Assembly: GCA_041484195.1 (NCBI GenBank)
Contig: JBGPHC010000001.1
Coordinates: 248,001-312,000 of the forward strand
Origin: PSRI01 sp041484195
Lineage (GTDB): Bacteria; Bacteroidota; Bacteroidia; Chitinophagales; Chitinophagaceae
Length of the DNA: 64,000 bases
Reading direction: 5' to 3'
Position numbers and translations under genes: made by a program. This document shows, piece by piece, positions 9,410 through 18,443 of this stretch; within the stretch, counting starts at the first letter, position 1; the number at the start of each line of letters is the position of its first letter. Below the pieces are notes generated by a model. It did not search any database and had not been told where the DNA came from. It saw nothing but the letters and a program-made list of their open reading frames with translations.

Positions 9410-9613
9410 ATGAAAGGGATGAAAAGAAAAATGGCCATTACGCTGGCTCTGGTGACCGCATCATTGATCGGAACCTTTCGTGGAACTGAAGCAAAACAAA
9501 GATTTATCTCCAGGATCAGGACCCGTTATGAAGACATGAAGAAGTTTATCCCTAAAGAGCAATCTGAAGTGGTTCTGGATGAATTTGAATTCTCGGCTTT
9601 TCACAACAGTTGA
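9410..9613 (+). CDS. Small secreted or membrane protein of unknown function
   Basis: A 67-residue frame that starts at ATG 9410. The N-terminus is basic (MKGMKRK), then has a hydrophobic stretch AITLALVTASLIG and a small-residue site before EAKQ, which looks like a signal peptide leaving a mature peptide of about 40 residues that is mixed basic and acidic. An internal ATG at 9419 would also give a signal peptide. A strong intrinsic terminator begins 20 bp after the stop, which supports a real short transcript. I do not recognise the family. A leaderless or regulatory RNA explanation for the same transcript is possible. Confidence 0.55.
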   Translation: MKGMKRKMAITLALVTASLIGTFRGTEAKQRFISRIRTRYEDMKKFIPKEQSEVVLDEFEFSAFHNS

Positions 9614-9633
9614 GTTTATCTACATATATCTTG

Positions 9634-9660
9634 AAGGCCCCGATCCTTTGGGGCTTTTTT
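9634..9660 (+). terminator. Intrinsic terminator after the small secreted-protein gene
   Basis: A stem GCCCC (9637-9641) pairs with GGGGC (9650-9654), extended by G-U and A-T pairs, with an 8-nt loop and a T6 run from 9655. It lies 20 bp after the stop at 9613. Confidence 0.85.
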
Positions 9661-9820
9661 GTTTTCAGGCCAGGAAGCTCCAGACCACAGACTATATTGG
9701 GAACTCCGGACCGGGAACAAATAGTAGGAGAATGACCTCCATCCCGGATTCGGGTCTGGCAAAGCTTCCAGGTGTCCGATTTTTCTTAGTCCGGGCCGAA
9801 TTTGTTTTTCGCTGGATTTT

Positions 9821-9850
9821 TCTGAATATCCTACGCAACCCTTACCTTTG
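9821..9850 (+). promoter_or_regulatory. Candidate carB promoter
   Basis: TACCTTTG (9843-9850) is a full match to TAnnTTTG, and TCTG (9821-9824) is a one-mismatch -33 box at 18-bp spacing. A start near 9857 would give a leader of about 120 nt before the carB ATG. Confidence 0.5.
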
Positions 9851-9854
9851 CACC

Positions 9855-9879
9855 CCGGGTCCGAAATCCCGGTTTTTTT
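9855..9879 (+). terminator. Terminator-like hairpin at the start of the carB leader
   Basis: CCGGG (9855-9859) pairs with CCCGG (9868-9872), 8-nt loop, followed by seven T. It overlaps the expected transcription start, so it may stop read-through from upstream or, if transcription starts slightly earlier, act as an attenuator. The sequence does not decide between these. Confidence 0.5.
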
Positions 9880-9903
9880 ATGCGCTGCCGGAACCAGGAA
9901 TAA
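9880..9903 (+). CDS. Possible seven-codon leader peptide upstream of carB
   Basis: ATG at 9880, directly after the T-run, opens a frame encoding MRCRNQE and stopping at TAA (9901-9903). Two of seven codons are Arg (CGC, CGG), notable because CarB feeds arginine synthesis. A perfect 7-bp stem, TGCCGGA (9886-9892) with TCCGGCA (9913-9919), overlaps the frame. This is suggestive of leader control but such short frames arise by chance. Confidence 0.25.
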   Translation: MRCRNQE

Positions 9904-9975
9904 GCGGAACCATCCGGCAATAGCCTTTCAGAAGCACCAGTTACTCTTTCAAATCTTTAACCACTAGTTGCAAGA

Positions 9976-12798
9976 ATGCCGAAAGACAATTCTATCCAGA
10001 CCGTACTCATCATTGGTTCAGGTCCCATCATCATCGGACAAGCATGCGAATTTGATTATGCAGGTTCCCAGGCCGCCAGGAGTCTGCGAGAGGAAGGTAT
10101 CAAAGTAGTTCTGATAAACAGTAACCCGGCTACCATCATGACAGATCCCATGATGGCTGACAGGGTCTATTTGCTGCCATTGAATGCGGAGAGCATTGAA
10201 CAGATCCTGGAAGAGAATAAGATTGACGCCGTACTACCCACCATGGGCGGACAAACTGCGCTCAACCTTGCCAAAGAAGCGGAAGAACTGGGTCTCTGGG
10301 AAAAATACGGAGTGCGGCTGATTGGTGTGGATATTAAAGCGATTGAAAAAGCCGAAGACCGTGAAAAATTCCGTCAGTGGATGATTGAATTGAACATCCC
10401 TGTGGCTCCTGCCAAAACCGCCAATTCATTTCTCGAAGGAAAAGAATTCGCACAGGAAATTGGATTTCCGTTGGTGATACGTCCTTCATTCACCCTTGGG
10501 GGAACGGGCGGCGGCTTCGTTCTGAGCAAGGAATATCTCGATGAGGCATTGAACCGTGGTCTTTCAGCATCACCCATACATGAGGTGCTGGTTGAAAAGG
10601 CCGTCTTGGGCTGGAAAGAATTTGAACTGGAGCTCCTGCGCGATGCCAACGATAATGTGGCCATTATATGTACTGTTGAGAATTTTGATCCGATGGGTGT
10701 GCACACAGGGGACTCTATTACAGTAGCCCCGGCCATGACCCTGAGTGATACGGCTTTTCAATTGATGCGCAATACCGCAATCACCATGATGCGCGACCTT
10801 GGGAATTTCGTCGGTGGCTGTAATGTGCAGTTTGCGCTAAATCCTGAAACCGAAGAGATCATCGCCATTGAGATCAATCCCAGGGTGAGCAGGTCCTCTG
10901 CCCTGGCATCCAAGGCCACCGGATATCCAATCGCGAAAATCGCGGCCAGGCTGGCGGTCGGTTATACACTTGATGAACTCAAAAACCAGATCACACAATC
11001 CACTTCCGCCTTTTTTGAGCCCGCGCTTGACTATGTAATTGTAAAAATCCCGCGCTGGAATTTCGATAAGTTCAAAGGAGCCAATGATACCCTGGGCCTA
11101 GAGATGAAATCTGTTGGCGAAGTGATGTCCATTGGCAGAAGTTTCACCGAAGCCATCCAGAAAGCCTGCCAGAGCCTGGAGAATGAGGCAGTGGGTCTGG
11201 GCTATTATGGAAAAAGCCTGATGCATTCTGAAGATATCCTGGATTATCTCAGAATTCCCAAATGGGACCGCCTTTTCCGCATCAAAGACGCCCTGATGAT
11301 GGGTGTGAGTGTGAAGAGCATCTGTGAAGCAACCGGAATAGACCGTTGGTTCATTTACCAGATCCAGAAAATCGCCACCCTTGAAAAAGAAATCGCCAAT
11401 CATAATACGGAAACCCTTCCTGATGAATTGCTAAAAGAAGCCAAACGACATGGATTCGGCGATGAGCAGATTTGCAGGATCATGAAGGATGGCAGCGACG
11501 AGGATATTTATGAAAGAAGGAAGAAACTGGGATTGACGCGCGTTTTCAAAATGGTTGATACCTGCAGCGCTGAATTCGAGGCAAAGACTCCCTATTTCTA
11601 CTCCACTTTCGAAGAGGGGCATTCCGACGAAAGCCATGTTTCTTCTAAGAAAAAGATCATTGTGCTGGGTTCCGGACCTAACCGGATCGGCCAGGGCATC
11701 GAATTTGATTATTGCTGTGTACACGGATTGATTGCCGTAAAGGAATGCGGTTATGAAGCCATCATGGTGAATTGCAATCCTGAAACAGTTTCAACGGATT
11801 TTGACATTGCTGACAAACTCTATTTTGAACCTGTATTCTGGGAACATCTCTGGGAAATAGTAGAACATGAAAAACCCGATGGCGTCATTGTGCAACTGGG
11901 CGGGCAAACCGCATTGAAACTGGCCAGGCGCCTGCACGATAAAGGAATCAGGATCGTGGGCACTTCATTCGACAGCATGGATATTGCGGAGGACCGCGGC
12001 CGGTTCAGCGATACCCTCAAAGAACTGGGTATTCCTTACCCCAATTATGGTACGGCCTACGATACAGACGACGCGATTGAAGTGGCAAAGCAGGTAGGCT
12101 ATCCCGTATTGGTGCGCCCTAGTTATGTGTTGGGCGGACAGCGCATGAGGATCGTATTGAATGACGACGAACTGGAAAAAGGCGTGTTAAGCCTGTTGAA
12201 ACACCTTCCCGGAAACAAGATCCTGATTGATCATTTCCTCGATCGTTGCCAGGAGGCCGAAATCGACGCCATATTCGATGGCGATGACTTTCACGTGATG
12301 GGTGTAATGGAGCATATTGAACCCGCCGGCATTCATAGCGGCGACAGCCACGCTGTTTTACCCGCCTTTAACCTTACACCAATGGAAGTTACCACGATGG
12401 AAGTCTATGCCGAAAGAATCGCCAGGTCCCTCAACATAAAAGGCTTGATCAATATTCAATTCGCCATAAAAGAAGGGACAGTTTATGTGATTGAGGCAAA
12501 CCCCAGGGCATCACGCACCACTCCTTTCATTGCGAAAGCATACCAGATTCCCTACCTGAATATCGCCACCAGGATCATGCTCGGTGAAAACAAGCTGAAG
12601 GATTTTAAGTTCGAAAAGAAACTGAAAGGGTTCGCCATCAAGGAACCCGTATTTTCATTCGACAAATTCCCAGGCGTGAATAAGGAATTGGGGCCGGAAA
12701 TGAAATCAACCGGCGAAGCCATAAGATTCATCAAAGATTTGAGGGATCCTTATTTCAGGCAATTGTATAAGGAGAGGAGTATGCACCTCAGCAAATGA
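9976..12798 (+). CDS. carB: Carbamoyl-phosphate synthase large subunit, without allosteric domain
   Basis: A 940-residue CarB. It makes carbamoyl phosphate from bicarbonate, ATP and ammonia passed on by CarA, for pyrimidines and arginine. Both ATP-grasp halves are present: the first with GSGPIIIGQACEFDYAG near the N-terminus, the second with GSGPNRIGQGIEFDYC around residue 560. The E. coli protein is 1073 residues; this one ends about where the C-terminal MGS-like allosteric domain would start. The reading frame ends cleanly at TGA, so this is not a local frameshift, and short CarB forms are known in Bacteroidota. No carA is nearby. Confidence 0.96.
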   Translation: MPKDNSIQTVLIIGSGPIIIGQACEFDYAGSQAARSLREEGIKVVLINSNPATIMTDPMMADRVYLLPLNAESIEQILEENKIDAVLPTMGGQTALNLAKEAEELGLWEKYGVRLIGVDIKAIEKAEDREKFRQWMIELNIPVAPAKTANSFLEGKEFAQEIGFPLVIRPSFTLGGTGGGFVLSKEYLDEALNRGLSASPIHEVLVEKAVLGWKEFELELLRDANDNVAIICTVENFDPMGVHTGDSITVAPAMTLSDTAFQLMRNTAITMMRDLGNFVGGCNVQFALNPETEEIIAIEINPRVSRSSALASKATGYPIAKIAARLAVGYTLDELKNQITQSTSAFFEPALDYVIVKIPRWNFDKFKGANDTLGLEMKSVGEVMSIGRSFTEAIQKACQSLENEAVGLGYYGKSLMHSEDILDYLRIPKWDRLFRIKDALMMGVSVKSICEATGIDRWFIYQIQKIATLEKEIANHNTETLPDELLKEAKRHGFGDEQICRIMKDGSDEDIYERRKKLGLTRVFKMVDTCSAEFEAKTPYFYSTFEEGHSDESHVSSKKKIIVLGSGPNRIGQGIEFDYCCVHGLIAVKECGYEAIMVNCNPETVSTDFDIADKLYFEPVFWEHLWEIVEHEKPDGVIVQLGGQTALKLARRLHDKGIRIVGTSFDSMDIAEDRGRFSDTLKELGIPYPNYGTAYDTDDAIEVAKQVGYPVLVRPSYVLGGQRMRIVLNDDELEKGVLSLLKHLPGNKILIDHFLDRCQEAEIDAIFDGDDFHVMGVMEHIEPAGIHSGDSHAVLPAFNLTPMEVTTMEVYAERIARSLNIKGLINIQFAIKEGTVYVIEANPRASRTTPFIAKAYQIPYLNIATRIMLGENKLKDFKFEKKLKGFAIKEPVFSFDKFPGVNKELGPEMKSTGEAIRFIKDLRDPYFRQLYKERSMHLSK

Positions 12799-12902
12799 TT
12801 TTGTTCAAAGACAACCGCCAGATTTTCATAAAAAGAAATACTTTTGAATTTCGCTTATACCTGCACGTCATAGTCAGGGAGGCAAGATTATGCTCCTCAA
12901 TA

Positions 12903-13445
12903 TTACTTCATCATCATTGCAGGGTGAGAACTGTCGCTGGCAGGAGGTGAGGGCATTCCATAAGTTGTCTCCTTCAATTTATACGCATAGCCGCCGGGAT
13001 TCTTCGTCTTCACTTTTATGATAAAGAGATTATCGTAGTCATTTTCTGGGATTTCCTGGATTTGATGCGGCACCTGCAATTCATCCAGCATCCTGATTAC
13101 GGTATTCGAATGCCCTACTATGACGGTACTTTTTTCAGACCTCACAATCCGGATCAGGAATTTCAACAGAGTATCATTGGTATAATATTCAACTTGCAGG
13201 TTCAGACGCTTGCTCAATGGCTCCGCCGTTTCAAATGCACGGTTGGTGGGAGTGGCGAATATCTGTTTGATATGCTTGTAACGAATTGCACTGGCCAGGT
13301 CTTTGGCTCTGATTTGCCCGGCCTCAGACAGGTGTGGATTATCCGCAGGCTCCATAGCTTTCTCAGCATGACGTACGATATAGATCCGTGTTGGAGCGCA
13401 CCCGGATACGATGAGAAACCCAATTAAAAAAAAGAAAAATCTCAT
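12903..13445 (-). CDS. Histidine phosphatase superfamily lipoprotein (SixA-like)
   Basis: A 180-residue protein with a lipoprotein signal peptide (lipobox VSGC, Cys16) and a phosphoglycerate-mutase/SixA fold: the RHG-type motif IVRHAEKA (R25, H26), LSEAGQIRAKDLA, and VIVGHSNTV with the second catalytic His near residue 115. Such enzymes hydrolyse phosphate esters through a phosphohistidine. The membrane-anchored location argues against SixA's cytosolic role in phosphorelays; the substrate is unknown. The gene is flanked by carB and comEC and is monocistronic. Confidence 0.8.
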   Translation of the reverse strand: MRFFFFLIGFLIVSGCAPTRIYIVRHAEKAMEPADNPHLSEAGQIRAKDLASAIRYKHIKQIFATPTNRAFETAEPLSKRLNLQVEYYTNDTLLKFLIRIVRSEKSTVIVGHSNTVIRMLDELQVPHQIQEIPENDYDNLFIIKVKTKNPGGYAYKLKETTYGMPSPPASDSSHPAMMMK

Positions 13446-13630
13446 TTATCTAATATTTCTTAAATCAATTCCGATGAGGGAAACCTTTAATCTAATTTGC
13501 AATCATCACTGTTTGAAGATTCTATCTCAGGTAAGGGGTGCCGGATGTTGACCTGATCCAAAAAGTATATCCATGCAAATATAGTCCAAGAGGAATTGCA
13601 TAAGAAAAATCCCTTTCTTAATTTATCCTC

Positions 13631-15724
13631 ATGCTAACCTATTCCGCAGCATTGTGGAAACCCGCTCCTTTCATCAGGCTCCTGATTCCGTTGATTTCGG
13701 GTATTCAAGGCCAGGATTATTTCAATATTTCGGCACGGCCCGCATTCGTCGCCGGCCTGGTTTTCGCATTTCTATTCATATCCTTCCAGTCACTTAGCCC
13801 CTGGCTCCGATTCAAGCTGGCCTGGCTGAATGGATCCCTGATTTTCTCCATCCTTTTCATTTTCGGAGTGGTATTGGCTTATGATCAAAGCATCATGCAT
13901 CATAAAAGATGGTTTGGTCATCATTACAGGTCATCCACCATCGTTTTTGTGAATTTGGATGAATCACCGCTCGAAAAGAATCAGTCGTATAAAGCAAATG
14001 CGAGCCTGTTTGCATTGTCCGCAGGCGACAGCATTCTTGAAGTAAGGGGAAAGATCATCATGTATTTCAAAAAAGATCCGCAGGTTGCAAAGGAATTGCA
14101 TGCAGGATCCCAAATTGTATTCAGGAAATCAATGCAGCCTATCCAAAGCTCTGGCAATCCCGGATCATTCGATTATAAGCGCTATTGCATGTTACAGGGC
14201 ATCACGCACCAGGTTTATCTACTTCCAGACGAATTTGCAGTGACAGGTGAAACAAGCGGCTTTTCTTTCTCTCTATGGCTCCTGTCTTCCCGCAAAATGG
14301 TTCTGAACATCCTTCATCGCTATATACCCGGCGCCAAAGAGGAGGGAGTAGCCGAAGCGCTGCTCATGGGTTACAGAGATGATCTGGACAGGAACCTCGT
14401 TCAGGCTTATGCAAATACCGGAGTGGTGCACATTATCGCTATTTCAGGCATGCATCTGGCACTGATTTATGGCTTGTTGATCCTGGTAATTCGGCGCTTG
14501 TTACTGAATAGGAAAACCCGTTGGATTGGAGCCGCGATTATTTTGTCGGCACTCTGGCTCTTCAGCCTGATGGCGGGTGGAGGGCCTTCCGTTTTACGAA
14601 GCGCGGCCATGTTCTCCTTCATGGTCACTGCCCAGGCGATTTCCAAAAAGGCATTTATTTACAACAGCCTTGCGGGTTCTGCATTTTTTCTCCTTTGCTA
14701 TAATCCTTTTTATCTCTGGGATGCCGGATTTCAATTGTCGTACGCGGCGGTGTTGAGCATAGTTATTTTTTATAAGCATATAAGCCAACTATTTTCTTTC
14801 CGCAGCAGAATCCTGGAATCCATTTGGAAATTAAACGCGGTAACCATCTCTGCACAGGTACTCACCACTCCGCTCAGCGTATTTCATTTTCATCAATTGC
14901 CAAACCTCTTCCTGCTGTCTAATCTGGTGGCAGTACCGGTTTCCGGCCTGATCTTATATGGAGAGATATTGCTCTGCGGTTTGTCAATCTTTTCCGGGAT
15001 CGCGACCATCATTGGTAAGCTTGTCTCATGGATGCTGAAGTTCATGAACGGCTTCATTGAGACCATTGACCGGATTCCCTTCGCCGTTACTGGCGATCTG
15101 CAAGTGAAAATGATTCAGGTAGTGTTGTCATATCTCGTCATTGTCGCCATCGCCCATTGGTTGATATATAAAAAAAAATCCGCAGTCAAATACGCATTGA
15201 TTGCCCTGACAGGATTTGCCGCTTTGAGGACCGGGGACCTATGGAGCATTTCAGGAAAACACAAACTGATCATCTACAATGTGCCCAAACTGCAGGCCAT
15301 TGATTTGATCAGTGGGCGAGACTACCGTTTTATCGGCGATCCATCGCTTGGAGTAGAGGAATTTGCCAGTAAATTTTACCTTCATCCATCCCGGATATTT
15401 AACCGCCTGCAAGCCCGGGAATCGCCGCCCGGCATCAGGCTCAGCCCCCCTTTTATTTTTCTGGGAGGCAAGAGGATTCTCCTGGTTGACAGCAGTTATG
15501 TTTCTAACATTCATTCCGCCGGAATTAATGTGGATATCATTATCCTTTCCCATAACCCCAGGGTTCGTATAGGGCCATTAAAACAGGCATTTAACGTGGG
15601 ACTGTTTGTGTTTGACGCTTCCAACACTTCGTGGAAAATCAGGCAATGGAAAAATGAGTGTGATAGTTTACTTTTGCGCTTCCATTCCGTACCCGATGAG
15701 GGTGCGTATATTCTCGAATTTTAG
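13631..15724 (+). CDS. comEC: ComEC/Rec2-family DNA uptake channel protein
   Basis: A 697-residue polytopic membrane protein. The ComEC competence domain is clear: an N-terminal soluble OB-like domain between the first helices and the core, then GVVHIIAISGMHLALIYGLL (about residues 262-281), and the conserved AGGGPSVLRSAAMF around 315-330. ComEC forms the inner-membrane channel for single-stranded DNA uptake. The C-terminal ~170 residues look like a reduced metallo-beta-lactamase-type domain that has kept strands (for example VDIIILSHNPRV) but not the HxHxDH zinc motif, so nuclease activity from this part is doubtful. The stop lies 61 bp before purH. Confidence 0.88.
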   Translation: MLTYSAALWKPAPFIRLLIPLISGIQGQDYFNISARPAFVAGLVFAFLFISFQSLSPWLRFKLAWLNGSLIFSILFIFGVVLAYDQSIMHHKRWFGHHYRSSTIVFVNLDESPLEKNQSYKANASLFALSAGDSILEVRGKIIMYFKKDPQVAKELHAGSQIVFRKSMQPIQSSGNPGSFDYKRYCMLQGITHQVYLLPDEFAVTGETSGFSFSLWLLSSRKMVLNILHRYIPGAKEEGVAEALLMGYRDDLDRNLVQAYANTGVVHIIAISGMHLALIYGLLILVIRRLLLNRKTRWIGAAIILSALWLFSLMAGGGPSVLRSAAMFSFMVTAQAISKKAFIYNSLAGSAFFLLCYNPFYLWDAGFQLSYAAVLSIVIFYKHISQLFSFRSRILESIWKLNAVTISAQVLTTPLSVFHFHQLPNLFLLSNLVAVPVSGLILYGEILLCGLSIFSGIATIIGKLVSWMLKFMNGFIETIDRIPFAVTGDLQVKMIQVVLSYLVIVAIAHWLIYKKKSAVKYALIALTGFAALRTGDLWSISGKHKLIIYNVPKLQAIDLISGRDYRFIGDPSLGVEEFASKFYLHPSRIFNRLQARESPPGIRLSPPFIFLGGKRILLVDSSYVSNIHSAGINVDIIILSHNPRVRIGPLKQAFNVGLFVFDASNTSWKIRQWKNECDSLLLRFHSVPDEGAYILEF

Positions 15725-15785
15725 AATCCTTCCTGCAGAGATTATACAAGAGCGGGAAGATGCTTCAAAAAAGGCAATTAATCTT

Positions 15786-17324
15786 ATGCAAAAAAAGATC
15801 AGGTCTGCACTCATTTCCGTTTTTTATAAGGACGGGCTGGAAGCCATTGTCAAAAAACTTCATGATTCAGGCGTAATAATTTATTCTACAGGCGGTACTC
15901 GTCAGTTCATTGAATCGCTGGGTATTCCCTGCGTGCAGGTAGAATCTCTCACCTCCTATCCTTCCATCCTGGGTGGAAGGGTAAAGACCCTTCATCCCAC
16001 TGTTTTCGGAGGCATTCTTGGCCGGAGAGACAATGAAAAGGACCTACGTGAAATGGCAGAATTTAAGATCCCCGAGATTGACCTGGTGATCGTGGACCTC
16101 TACCCGTTTGAAGAAACAGTGGCAAATACTACCGACGACCAGGCTATTATTGATAAAATTGATATCGGCGGCCCTTCCATGATCAGGGCAGCAGCGAAGA
16201 ATCACAAAGATGTGGCGGTGATCGCTTCAAAAAAAGACTATCCCCTTTTGGAGCAATGGCTCAATGAACAAGAGGGCGCCACTTCGCTGGAACAACGTCG
16301 CATACTGGCCACGAAAGCATTTGACATTTGCTCCGGATACGATATTGCCATATCCAATTATTTCAACCATAGTTCCCATTTCAATCCTTTCCAGCAAGAT
16401 GGAATGGTGCTTCGCTATGGCGAAAATCCACATCAGCAGGGAATATTCTACGGTGACCTGGAAAAGTCATTCCACAAATTACATGGCAAGGACCTATCGT
16501 ATAATAATCTTGTGGATGCAGATGCAGCCATGCAATTGATCAGTGAGTTTTCACCAGAGCGGGGAAATAATGGAAACGAAACCATATTTGCTATCATCAA
16601 GCACTGCAATGTTTGCGGTATTGCATCCAGGAAAACTCTGAAAGATGCCTGGGATGCGGCTCTCGCCGGAGACCCCGAAAGCGCATTCGGCGGTGTATTG
16701 ATATGCAATGGCACTGTTGACAAATTAACGGCCGAAGCTATCAATGAAATATTCTTTGAAGTATTAATCGCAAACGCTTTTGATTCCGATGCCTTGCAAA
16801 TACTCAAGTCAAAAAAGAACAGGATCCTGCTGGAGCGCAGGAATCAGTCTCAAAAGAAATCAAAGGCAAGGTTGATGAAAAGTATCCTCAACGGAGTGCT
16901 CAGCCAGGATGAGGATGAAGGCAATTTCGCGGAATGGAAGGAAGTGGGAGGAAGGAGCAGCAATGAAACAGAAAAAGAAGATCTCATTTTTGCCAATATA
17001 ATCTGCAAACACCTTAAGTCCAATGCGATTGCACTTGTGAAAAATAAGCAACTGGTGGGCAAGGGCTGCGGCCAGACGAGTCGCATTGACGCCCTGCGGC
17101 AGGCGGTGGAAAAGGCGAAACAGTTTCAGTTTGATCTGAATGGTTCGGTAATGGCGTCCGATGCGTTTTTCCCCTTCAATGATTGCGTTATACTGGGTCA
17201 TGAAGCCGGCGTTGCGGCATTCATTCAACCAGGAGGATCTATCAGGGACAAGGATTCTATTGAATATTGCAAGGAGCATCAACTCGCGATGGTGCTCACC
17301 GGTCTCAGGCATTTCAGGCATTAG
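15786..17324 (+). CDS. purH: Bifunctional AICAR formyltransferase / IMP cyclohydrolase
   Basis: A 512-residue PurH that carries out the last two steps of IMP synthesis. The N-terminal MGS-like cyclohydrolase domain shows STGGTRQFIESLGIP and LGGRVKTLHPTVFGG; the C-terminal transformylase domain shows IKHCNVCGIASR and SDAFFPF. The open frame extends upstream to 15606 within comEC, but the conserved start MQKKIRSALISVFYKDG is at ATG 15786, after the comEC stop. TACTTTTG at 15669-15676 inside comEC resembles a -7 box and could drive purH separately. Confidence 0.95.
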   Translation: MQKKIRSALISVFYKDGLEAIVKKLHDSGVIIYSTGGTRQFIESLGIPCVQVESLTSYPSILGGRVKTLHPTVFGGILGRRDNEKDLREMAEFKIPEIDLVIVDLYPFEETVANTTDDQAIIDKIDIGGPSMIRAAAKNHKDVAVIASKKDYPLLEQWLNEQEGATSLEQRRILATKAFDICSGYDIAISNYFNHSSHFNPFQQDGMVLRYGENPHQQGIFYGDLEKSFHKLHGKDLSYNNLVDADAAMQLISEFSPERGNNGNETIFAIIKHCNVCGIASRKTLKDAWDAALAGDPESAFGGVLICNGTVDKLTAEAINEIFFEVLIANAFDSDALQILKSKKNRILLERRNQSQKKSKARLMKSILNGVLSQDEDEGNFAEWKEVGGRSSNETEKEDLIFANIICKHLKSNAIALVKNKQLVGKGCGQTSRIDALRQAVEKAKQFQFDLNGSVMASDAFFPFNDCVILGHEAGVAAFIQPGGSIRDKDSIEYCKEHQLAMVLTGLRHFRH

Positions 17325-17425
17325 CAGGCAGATGAGTTGGAGCTTAACTGGTTTCCGGCAAAATAAATTGACATCGATTCAAATATACTCACATTCTGCA
17401 TGAGCGGAAGGAACTGGCATAAGAG

Positions 17426-18403
17426 ATGAAGAATTATATATATGACATTTACGACAGGGTAAGATCTTCACTTCAACCCGTGTACCTGCGCAATCAAAGC
17501 CAAAAGAACAGGGCTGTGCTGGCCGTTGCCCTGATCAGTTTCTTCTGGGGAACAACCTGGCTGGTAGTCAAGAAAGGTGTGCAATATATTCCTGCCCTGC
17601 AATTGTCGGGCATAAGGCAATTGGTGGCGGGCACGGTATTCATCATTTTCTTTTTCCTGAAAGGATATAAATTACCGAGCAGGGAACAATTCATACAATT
17701 TATTTGGATGAGCTTCCTGATGTTCGTGATCAGCAATGGTTTTACAACCTGGTCGGTAAAATTCATACCGAGCGGGCTGGGAGCGGTTATCGGGGCACTT
17801 TCAACGATATGGATCGCTTTGTTCAGTACCGTCCTCTTCAAGGAAACCAGATTGAATGGCATCACCATTGCGGGTCTGATCATGGGAATCGGCGGAGTTT
17901 GTGTCATCTTTTATGACTATCTCGATGATCTTTTGAACCCTTCATTCTATCCTGGTATCATTCTGGGAGCCATTGCCAGCATGACCTGGGCATTTGGAAC
18001 CATATATACGGTTAGGCATTCCCGTAATTTGAACCCTTACTATAGCCTTGGCTGGCAAATGTTTCTAAGTGGAATTATACTCATTGTGATCGCTTTTTTA
18101 ACGGGCCAGTACAAACCCATCGCCCAAATTGATATTCGCGGCTGGTACTCCGTGGCATATCTGGTCAGTTTTGGTTCCATCATCACTTATGCTGCCTTTA
18201 TATATGCACTGAAGAGGTTGCCGGCAGCGCAAGTGTCCATCTATGCCTATATCAATCCTATTGTGGCGGTGGTATTGGGGGCGTTGCTCAATAATGAGAA
18301 GCTCACCAGGTTCGTCGCAATCGGCACCCTGGTAACGCTTTCAGGTATTTACCTGGTGAACACAGGTTTTAAGAAAATTGAAGTCTCCGGAGCGGAAGCA
18401 TGA
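17426..18403 (+). CDS. EamA-family (DMT) inner-membrane transporter
   Basis: A 325-residue protein with about ten transmembrane helices in two EamA repeats. Each repeat begins with a typical motif: FFWGTTWLVVKKGVQYIP in the first and SMTWAFGTIYTVRH in the second. The substrate of most EamA proteins (metabolites, amino acids, nucleosides) cannot be read from the sequence. The N-terminal ~28 residues are soluble and basic; an internal start is not obvious. It follows purH by about 100 bp and converges on the polysaccharide deacetylase gene. Confidence 0.87.
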   Translation: MKNYIYDIYDRVRSSLQPVYLRNQSQKNRAVLAVALISFFWGTTWLVVKKGVQYIPALQLSGIRQLVAGTVFIIFFFLKGYKLPSREQFIQFIWMSFLMFVISNGFTTWSVKFIPSGLGAVIGALSTIWIALFSTVLFKETRLNGITIAGLIMGIGGVCVIFYDYLDDLLNPSFYPGIILGAIASMTWAFGTIYTVRHSRNLNPYYSLGWQMFLSGIILIVIAFLTGQYKPIAQIDIRGWYSVAYLVSFGSIITYAAFIYALKRLPAAQVSIYAYINPIVAVVLGALLNNEKLTRFVAIGTLVTLSGIYLVNTGFKKIEVSGAEA

Positions 18404-18443
18404 ACATGGAAAAATCCGGTGGCCAATCATTCAGGCTGAATGT

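Larger units (their letters stand above)
9614..9975. other. Intergenic region upstream of carB
   Basis: About 362 bp. It contains the terminator at 9634-9660, then ~160 bp without clear signals, then the candidate carB promoter, a hairpin with T-run, a seven-codon frame and a second stem, described separately. Confidence 0.6.

Noticed and set aside
15606..15785. Longer N-terminus for purH
   Set aside because: It overlaps the end of comEC and is not part of the PurH domain; ATG 15786 gives the conserved start.
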